Assembly (NCBI GenBank): GCA_050187175.1
Contig: JBFWXS010000002.1
Coordinates: 124,001 to 188,000, forward strand
Direction of reading: 5' to 3'
Origin: Zeimonas sp050187175
Lineage (GTDB): Bacteria > Pseudomonadota > Gammaproteobacteria > Burkholderiales > Burkholderiaceae_E
DNA: 64,000 bases
The first letter of the stretch is position 1. Each line of letters starts with the position of its first letter. The notes under the pieces are model-generated. The model was not told the DNA's origin, made no database searches, and saw only the letters and a list, made by a program, of their open reading frames with translations. Below, one piece after another: positions 59,038 through 64,000 of this stretch. The position numbers and the translations under genes are program-made.

Positions 59038-60102
59038 ATGCCGCTCGTATCGATGCGACAACTGCTGGACCATGCCGCCGACCAGGGCTACGGCATTCCG
59101 GCTTTCAACGTCAACAACCTGGAACAGGTCCAGGCCATCATGTCGGCTGCGGCCGAGCTGGATGCGCCGGTCATCATGCAGGCCTCGGCCGGGGCGCGCA
59201 AATATGCCGGCGAGCATTTCCTGAAGCACCTGATCCAGGCCGCCGTCGAGGCCTATCCGCAGGTGCCCATCGTCATGCACCAGGATCACGGCCAGTCGCC
59301 GGCGGTCTGCAAGGGCGCCATCGATCTGGGCTTCTCGTCGGTGATGATGGACGGTTCGCTGCAGGAAGACGGCAAGACGATCGCCAGCTACGACTACAAC
59401 GTTGACGTCACGCGCAAGGTCGTCGACATGGCGCATGCGGTGGGCGTCACCGTCGAGGGCGAGCTCGGCTGTCTCGGTTCGCTGGAGACGATGAAGGGCG
59501 ACAAGGAGGACGGCCACGGCGCGGAGGGCACGATGACCCGCGAGCAGCTGCTGACCGATCCCGAGCAGGCAGCCGACTTCGTCAAGCGCACGCAGGTCGA
59601 TGCGCTGGCGATCGCGATCGGCACCAGCCATGGCGCGTACAAGTTCTCGCGCAAGCCCACCGGCGACATCCTGGCGATCTCGCGGATCAAGGAGATTCAC
59701 GCCCGGCTGCCGAACACGCATCTGGTCATGCACGGTTCCTCGTCGGTGCCGCAGGATCTGCTGGCCGAGATCCGCCGCTACGGCGGCGACATGAAGGAAA
59801 CCTACGGCGTGCCGGTCGAGGAGATCCAGGAAGCGATCAAGCACGGCGTGCGCAAGATCAACATCGACACCGACATCCGGCTGGCGATGACGGCGGCCAT
59901 CCGCCGCTTCTTCGCCGAGCATCCGGACAAGTTCGATCCGCGCGAGTATCTGAAGCCGGCGCGCGAAGCCGCCAAGCAGATCTGCCTGCAGCGCTACAAC
60001 GAGTTCGGCTGCGCCGGCCAGGGCAGCAAGATCAAGCCCGCCGCGCTGTCGGTCATGACCGAGCGCTATCGCAAGGGCGAGCTGGCGCAGGTCGTCCAGT
60101 AA
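59038..60102 (+). CDS. fba: Fructose-bisphosphate aldolase, class II
   Basis: 354 residues. VSMRQLLDHAADQGYGIPAF, NVNNLEQVQAIM, VMHQDHGQSPAVCKGAIDLG (zinc-binding His), VEGELGCLGSLETMKGDKED, AIAIGTSHGAYKF and HGSSSVPQDLLAEIRRYGGD, then INIDTDIRLAMTAAIRRF: the class IIA/B betaproteobacterial type also used in Calvin-cycle clusters (CbbA-like). It cleaves or forms fructose 1,6-bisphosphate with Zn2+. CAGGAGA lies 9 bases before ATG 59038. It follows the inverted-repeat element and precedes purC. Confidence 0.96.
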   Translation: MPLVSMRQLLDHAADQGYGIPAFNVNNLEQVQAIMSAAAELDAPVIMQASAGARKYAGEHFLKHLIQAAVEAYPQVPIVMHQDHGQSPAVCKGAIDLGFSSVMMDGSLQEDGKTIASYDYNVDVTRKVVDMAHAVGVTVEGELGCLGSLETMKGDKEDGHGAEGTMTREQLLTDPEQAADFVKRTQVDALAIAIGTSHGAYKFSRKPTGDILAISRIKEIHARLPNTHLVMHGSSSVPQDLLAEIRRYGGDMKETYGVPVEEIQEAIKHGVRKINIDTDIRLAMTAAIRRFFAEHPDKFDPREYLKPAREAAKQICLQRYNEFGCAGQGSKIKPAALSVMTERYRKGELAQVVQ

Positions 60103-60162
60103 GGTCAGCCGCGGCGAACCGCGCGCGTCCGGTGCCTGCCGCCGATTCGCGCGCGGCGATCA

Positions 60163-60182
60163 GGCAAAATAGCGCTTTTGCC
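60163..60182. promoter_or_regulatory. Perfect palindrome ahead of purC
   Basis: GGCAAAA-TAGCGC-TTTTGCC, 7-bp perfect arms, 12 bp before the purC ATG. It resembles a PurR-type GCAAA/TTTGC pair but is two bases longer in the middle, so it may be an operator of another type or a leader hairpin controlling purC. Confidence 0.4.
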
Positions 60183-60193
60183 GGGATCGCCAG

Positions 60194-61090
60194 ATGGCGG
60201 CTGTCTACCAATCCAATCTGCATTCGCTGCCGCTGCTGTCGCGCGGCAAGGTCCGTGACAATTACGCGGTCGGCGACGATCGTCTGCTGATCGTCACGTC
60301 GGACCGCCTGTCGGCCTTCGATGTGATCATGGCCGAGCCCATTCCGGACAAAGGCAAGGTCCTGAACCAGATGGCGCTGTTCTGGTTCGACCGGCTGGCC
60401 GACGTGGTGCCGAATCATCTGACCGGCATCGATCCCGAAAGCGTGGTGGCGCCCGACGAGCGCGAGCAGGTGCGCGGCCGGTCCATGGTCGTCAAGCGGC
60501 TGCAGCCCATCCTCGTCGAGGCAGTGGTCCGCGGCTACCTGATCGGCTCCGGCTGGAACGACTACCAGGCCAGCGGCGCCGTCTGCGGCATTGCGCTGCC
60601 CGCCGGCCTGCAGCAGGCGGCCCGGCTGCCGGCGCCGATCTTCACGCCGGCGGCCAAGGCCGAGCTCGGCGAGCATGACGAGAACATCAGTTTCGACGAG
60701 ATGTGCGCGCGCATAGGCGCGCCGCTGGCCGAGCGGATCCGCGAAATCAGCCTGGAGCTGTACCGGCGCGCCAGCGACTATGCCGCCACGCGAGGCATCA
60801 TCATTGCCGATACCAAGTTCGAGTTCGGCCTGGATGCGAACGGCGAGCTGCATCTGATGGACGAGGTGCTGACTGCCGATTCGTCGCGCTTCTGGCCGGT
60901 CGACGGCTACCGTCCCGGCATCTCGCCGCCGTCGTTCGACAAGCAGTTCGTGCGCGACTACCTCGAAACCGTGCCGGGCTGGGGCAAGCGCCCGCCGCCG
61001 CCGCCGCTGCCGGCCGACATCATCGCCAGGACGGCGGCCAAGTATCGCGACGCGCTGCGCAGCCTGACCGGCCGCGACCTGGCCGACTGA
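60194..61090 (+). CDS. purC: Phosphoribosylaminoimidazole-succinocarboxamide synthase (SAICAR synthetase)
   Basis: 298 residues, the long PurC form. LLSRGKVRDNYAVGDDRLLI, TSDRLSAFDVIMAEPIPDKG, EAVVRGYLIGSGWNDYQASG, ENISFDEMCARIGAPLAERI, IIADTKFEFGLDANGELHLM and DSSRFWPVDGY are diagnostic. It joins aspartate to CAIR using ATP in purine synthesis. First of the purC-purE-purK set (33 bp before purE). The palindrome just upstream may regulate it. Confidence 0.97.
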   Translation: MAAVYQSNLHSLPLLSRGKVRDNYAVGDDRLLIVTSDRLSAFDVIMAEPIPDKGKVLNQMALFWFDRLADVVPNHLTGIDPESVVAPDEREQVRGRSMVVKRLQPILVEAVVRGYLIGSGWNDYQASGAVCGIALPAGLQQAARLPAPIFTPAAKAELGEHDENISFDEMCARIGAPLAERIREISLELYRRASDYAATRGIIIADTKFEFGLDANGELHLMDEVLTADSSRFWPVDGYRPGISPPSFDKQFVRDYLETVPGWGKRPPPPPLPADIIARTAAKYRDALRSLTGRDLAD

Positions 61091-61123
61091 GCGTCGCGCG
61101 GCCTCGATCAACGGAGTACCGAC

Positions 61124-61618
61124 ATGCAGACGACGGCGCTGGTAGGGGTCGTGATGGGATCGAGCAGCGACTGGGACGTGATGCAGCACGCGGTCGCGAT
61201 GCTGCGCGAGTTCGACGTGCCGTTCGAGGCGCGCGTCGTTTCGGCTCACCGCATGCCCGACGACATGTTCAGCTATGCCGAGCAGGCGCGCGACCGCGGG
61301 CTGCGCGCGATCATCGCCGGCGCCGGCGGTGCGGCGCATCTGCCGGGCATGATCGCGGCGAAGACCATCGTGCCGGTGTTCGGCGTACCAGTGCCGTCGC
61401 GCTATCTGCGCGGCGAGGATTCGCTGATGTCCATCGTGCAGATGCCGCGCGGCGTGCCGGTGGCCACCTTCGCGATCGGCGAAGCGGGCGCCGCCAATGC
61501 GGCGCTGCACGCGATCGCCACGCTGGCCATGACCGACGACGCGCTCGCGGCGCGGCTGCAGGCGTTCCGCGAGCGGCAGACCGAGGCGGCGCGCTCGATG
61601 ACGCTGCCCGGCGCCTGA
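61124..61618 (+). CDS. purE: N5-carboxyaminoimidazole ribonucleotide mutase
   Basis: 164 residues, class I PurE. LVGVVMGSSSDWDVMQHAVA, RVVSAHRMPDDMFSYAEQA, IIAGAGGAAHLPGMIAAKTI and PVFGVPVPSRYLRGEDSLMS carry the substrate site, including the catalytic His of SAHRMP. It converts N5-CAIR to CAIR. Its presence with purK shows the bacterial two-enzyme route. Fifteen bases before purK. Confidence 0.97.
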   Translation: MQTTALVGVVMGSSSDWDVMQHAVAMLREFDVPFEARVVSAHRMPDDMFSYAEQARDRGLRAIIAGAGGAAHLPGMIAAKTIVPVFGVPVPSRYLRGEDSLMSIVQMPRGVPVATFAIGEAGAANAALHAIATLAMTDDALAARLQAFRERQTEAARSMTLPGA

Positions 61619-61633
61619 ACCGCGGGGCGCATC

Positions 61634-62920
61634 ATGAGCGAAGCAAGGCCGATGAATTCTTTAGCCCGCTCCGGTGCTGCCGCGCTGCGGCCGGAACCGC
61701 CGCTGCCGCCGGGCTCCTGGCTGGGGCTGCTGGGCGGCGGCCAGCTGGGCCGCATGTTCTGCATGGCGGCGCAGAGCCTCGGCTATCGCGTCTGCGTGCT
61801 CGATCCCGGCGCCGACAGTCCGGCCGGCGCGGTGGCCGATCGTCATCTGCAGGCCGACTATCTCGATGACGAGGCGCTGCGTGAGCTGGCGGCGAGCTGC
61901 CGCGCCACCACTACCGAGTTCGAGAACGTGCCCGCGCAGGCGCTGGAACGGCTCGCGCGAACGGCGATCGTCAGCCCGGCCGCCGCCTGCGTCGCGGTCG
62001 CGCAGGATCGCATCGCCGAGAAGGAATTCGTGCGCCGCCAGCAGCTCGACACCGCGCCGTATGCGGTCGTGCTCAGCCGGCAGGACGCCGAGCGGGCGCC
62101 GGCGGATCTGTTTCCCGGCATCCTGAAGGCAGCGCGTCTCGGCTATGACGGCAAGGGGCAGGCGCGCGTCGCCGACGCGGCCGAGGCGGCCGCGGCCTTC
62201 GACCGCATGGGCGGTGTGCCCTGCGTGCTGGAGAAGCGGCTGCAGCTCGAACTGGAGGTTTCGGTCGTGGTGGCGCGCGGCTTCGACGGCCAGTGCGTCG
62301 CCTATCCGGTGGCCGAGAACGTGCATCGCAACGGCATCCTGGCGGTGTCGACGGTGCCGGCGCGCGTGTCGCAGGACGTGTCGGCGCGCGCGATCGACGC
62401 GACGCGGCGCATCGCCGACGCGCTGGACTACGTGGGCGTGCTGTGCGTCGAGTTCTTCGTGCTGGCCGACGGCGCGCTGGCGGTCAACGAGATGGCGCCG
62501 CGGCCGCACAATTCCGGCCACTACACGATAGACGCGTGCGTCACCAGCCAGTTCGAGCAGCAGGCGCGCGTACTGGCTGGGCTGCCGCTCGGTTCGACGC
62601 GGCAGCACGAGTTCGCGGTGATGCTGAACATCCTCGGCGACGCGTGGTTCCCAGCGAGGCGAGGCGAAGCCCGGGCCGGCCCCGGCGAGCCGTCGCGCGC
62701 CCCGGCCGAACCATCGCGCGCCCCGGCCGAGTCGTCGTCCGGCCCCGTCGAGCCCGACTGGAGCCGCGTGCTGCGCCACGCGCAGGCCAAGCTGCATCTG
62801 TACGGCAAGCGCGAGGCGCGGCCGGGCCGCAAGATGGGCCACATCACCGTGCTCGCCGAATCGGCCGCCGAGGCCTCGATGGTGGCGGCGCAGATCGAGC
62901 GCGAGCTCGGGCTGGCCTGA
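61634..62920 (+). CDS. purK: N5-carboxyaminoimidazole ribonucleotide synthase
   Basis: 428 residues, ATP-grasp fold. LGLLGGGQLGRMFCMAAQSL (N-terminal Rossmann-like), ATTTEFENVPAQAL, FPGILKAARLGYDGKGQARV, EVSVVVARGFDGQCVAYPVA, ENVHRNGILAVSTVPARV and VNEMAPRPHNSGHYTIDACV. A linker of about 30 residues before the last strand (SRAPAEPSRAPAESSSGPVE) comes from a 21-bp duplication and makes the protein longer than usual. It makes N5-CAIR from AIR, ATP and bicarbonate. The stop overlaps the sua5 ATG by one base. Confidence 0.96.
   Translation: MSEARPMNSLARSGAAALRPEPPLPPGSWLGLLGGGQLGRMFCMAAQSLGYRVCVLDPGADSPAGAVADRHLQADYLDDEALRELAASCRATTTEFENVPAQALERLARTAIVSPAAACVAVAQDRIAEKEFVRRQQLDTAPYAVVLSRQDAERAPADLFPGILKAARLGYDGKGQARVADAAEAAAAFDRMGGVPCVLEKRLQLELEVSVVVARGFDGQCVAYPVAENVHRNGILAVSTVPARVSQDVSARAIDATRRIADALDYVGVLCVEFFVLADGALAVNEMAPRPHNSGHYTIDACVTSQFEQQARVLAGLPLGSTRQHEFAVMLNILGDAWFPARRGEARAGPGEPSRAPAEPSRAPAESSSGPVEPDWSRVLRHAQAKLHLYGKREARPGRKMGHITVLAESAAEASMVAAQIERELGLA
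62690..62731 (+). repeat. Two in-frame 21-bp repeats in the purK linker
   Basis: CCGTCGCGCGCCCCGGCCGA plus one base, then the same with CCATCG at the start. Encodes PSRAPAE twice. Confidence 0.8.
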
Positions 62921-63957
62921 TGCAGCGGCGGGTCGATGCGACGGCGCTCGACGCCGCGGCGATCGATGCCGCAGCGCGGGCGCTGGCTGCCGGCGAGCTG
63001 GTCGTGTTTCCCACCGAGACGGTCTACGGGCTGGGCGCTGACGCGGCGCAGGCCGACGCGGTGGCTGCCGTCTACCGGCTGAAGGGCCGTCCCGCCGGCC
63101 ATCCGCTGATCGTGCACGTCGCCGACGCGGCGCAGGCGGCATGGTGGGCCGACTGGCCGCCGGCCGCGCAGCGGCTCGCCGATGCGTTCTGGCCCGGTCC
63201 GCTGACGCTGATCCTGCCGCGGCGGCCGCAGGCGCCGGCCTTTGCTTGCGGTGACGAATCGACCGTGGGCCTGCGCTGTCCGTCGCACCCGGTGGCGCAT
63301 GCGCTGCTGGGCGCATTCGCGGCGCTGGGCGGCCACGGTGTGGCGGCGCCGTCGGCCAACCGCTTCGGCCGCGTCAGCCCGACCACCGCCGGACACGTGG
63401 TCGACGACCTCGGCGACGAAGCGCCGATGATTCTCGACGGTGGTCCCTGCGAGGTCGGCGTCGAATCGACGATCATCGATCTCAGCCGCGGCCATCCGGT
63501 TCTGCTGCGCCCCGGCGGCGTGACGGCCGGCCGCATCGCCGCCGTGCTCGGCGAACCTGTGCGCGCGCCCGACGCGCAGGCGCCGCGCGCATCCGGCACG
63601 CTGGCGGCGCATTACGCACCCGTTACGCCGATCGAACTGGTCGAAGGCGTGGCGCTGGCGCAACGCATTGCACGCGCTTGCAAAGCTGGCGAACGGGTTG
63701 CTGTCTGGGCGCGGCCGGGCTCGTGGCAGGCTGACGGTTCGCCCGCGGACCTGCTGTGGGAACCCATGCCTGACGACCCGAGTAAGACATCGCGTACACT
63801 CTATGCCACGGTGCGCCGCCTGGATCGCTCGGGCTGCTCGCGCATCCTGGTCCAGGCGCCGCCGGCCGATGAGCGCTGGGCGGCCGTCGCCGATCGGCTG
63901 CGCCGCGCCGCGGCGGGCTCGGCGCTGACCGCCGATACGGAGACCGATGATGCCTAG
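62920..63957 (+). CDS. Threonylcarbamoyl-AMP synthase, Sua5/YrdC/YwlC type
   Basis: 345 residues. ATG 62920 overlaps the purK stop (TGATG). YrdC domain: LAAGELVVFPTETVYGLGAD, AVYRLKGRPAGHPLIVHVAD, AFWPGPLTLILPRR, STVGLRCPSHPVAHALL, APSANRFGRVSPTTAGHVVD, and VESTIIDLSRGHPVLLRPGG; then a Sua5 C-terminal domain (about 220-345; ASGTLAAHYAPVTPIELVEG). It makes threonylcarbamoyl-AMP from Thr, bicarbonate and ATP for the t6A37 modification of tRNAs. The two-domain length marks it as Sua5 (TsaC2) rather than short TsaC. Confidence 0.95.
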   Translation: MQRRVDATALDAAAIDAAARALAAGELVVFPTETVYGLGADAAQADAVAAVYRLKGRPAGHPLIVHVADAAQAAWWADWPPAAQRLADAFWPGPLTLILPRRPQAPAFACGDESTVGLRCPSHPVAHALLGAFAALGGHGVAAPSANRFGRVSPTTAGHVVDDLGDEAPMILDGGPCEVGVESTIIDLSRGHPVLLRPGGVTAGRIAAVLGEPVRAPDAQAPRASGTLAAHYAPVTPIELVEGVALAQRIARACKAGERVAVWARPGSWQADGSPADLLWEPMPDDPSKTSRTLYATVRRLDRSGCSRILVQAPPADERWAAVADRLRRAAAGSALTADTETDDA

Positions 63958-64000
63958 ATTCGCCTACCTGCTGCTGGCTCTGGCCTTCGCGCTGCCGGCG
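63947..64000 (+). CDS. N-terminus of an exported protein, cut by the window edge
   Basis: ATG 63947 (or 63950) overlaps the sua5 stop and reads MMPRFAYLLLALAFALPA up to the edge, a typical signal peptide. No mature sequence is present, so no function can be given. Confidence 0.6.
   Translation, partial: MMPRFAYLLLALAFALPA

Overview
This window is GC-rich chromosomal DNA with the gene content of a betaproteobacterium of the order Burkholderiales, probably near Alcaligenaceae. The evidence is two orphan Bug-type (tripartite tricarboxylate family) periplasmic receptors, five glutathione S-transferases, a fused speD-speE gene, and the block tkt-gap-pgk-pyk-fba-purC-purE-purK-sua5, an order I associate with Bordetella and its relatives. 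A run of exactly 100 N at 49018-49117 marks a scaffold gap, so this is a draft assembly. The first gene enters from the left and the last gene leaves on the right.

Layout. 1-4,712: end of a MaoC-type CoA hydratase, a TonB-dependent receptor of the YncD/PqqU type, a GST, a His-tailed cupin and an IclR regulator. 4,713-10,714: a catabolic run divergent from the IclR gene (MhpB-like extradiol dioxygenase, acyl-CoA-dehydrogenase-like monooxygenase, GST, Bug receptor, GST), closed by a LysR gene. 10,876-18,049: a tight operon divergent from LysR encoding a hydantoinase-like amidohydrolase, an M20 carbamoylase-like hydrolase, a urocanase paralogue lacking the signature Cys, and a DUF917 protein, followed by a GST and a second Bug receptor. 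18,119-23,573: nitroreductase, NudC, a kinase-fold protein and a GT2-TPR-GT fusion. 23,684-28,905: an iron-linked operon (imelysin, di-haem oxidoreductase, imelysin, DUF1513) behind a Fur-like box. 28,922-48,016: cspA, small proteins, hemN, dacB, ubiD, lytic transglycosylase, TauE permease, aminotransferase, a large FAD/FeS dehydrogenase, maeB and a DUF1631 protein. 48,099-64,000: secreted RNase with barstar, GST, rsmE, speDE fusion, then the glycolysis/purine block.

The most interesting unit is 10,876-16,362. Read as chemistry, urocanase-like hydration, DUF917 desulfuration, hydantoin ring opening and N-carbamoyl hydrolysis form a route from a (thio)urocanate to glutamate, the lower half of bacterial ergothioneine breakdown. 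No ergothionase is visible, and two enzymes have changed active-site positions, so the substrate may differ.

Other signals: a candidate structured leader RNA behind a near-consensus promoter between ubiD and the transglycosylase gene (35,964-36,181); a 278-bp element with perfect 54-bp inverted repeats between pyk and fba; a double palindrome between the IclR gene and the mhpB-like gene; a perfect CRP-type palindrome after maeB; an intrinsic terminator for cspA buried antisense in the DUF1513 gene; and many short tandem repeats, several of them in frame inside protein linkers.
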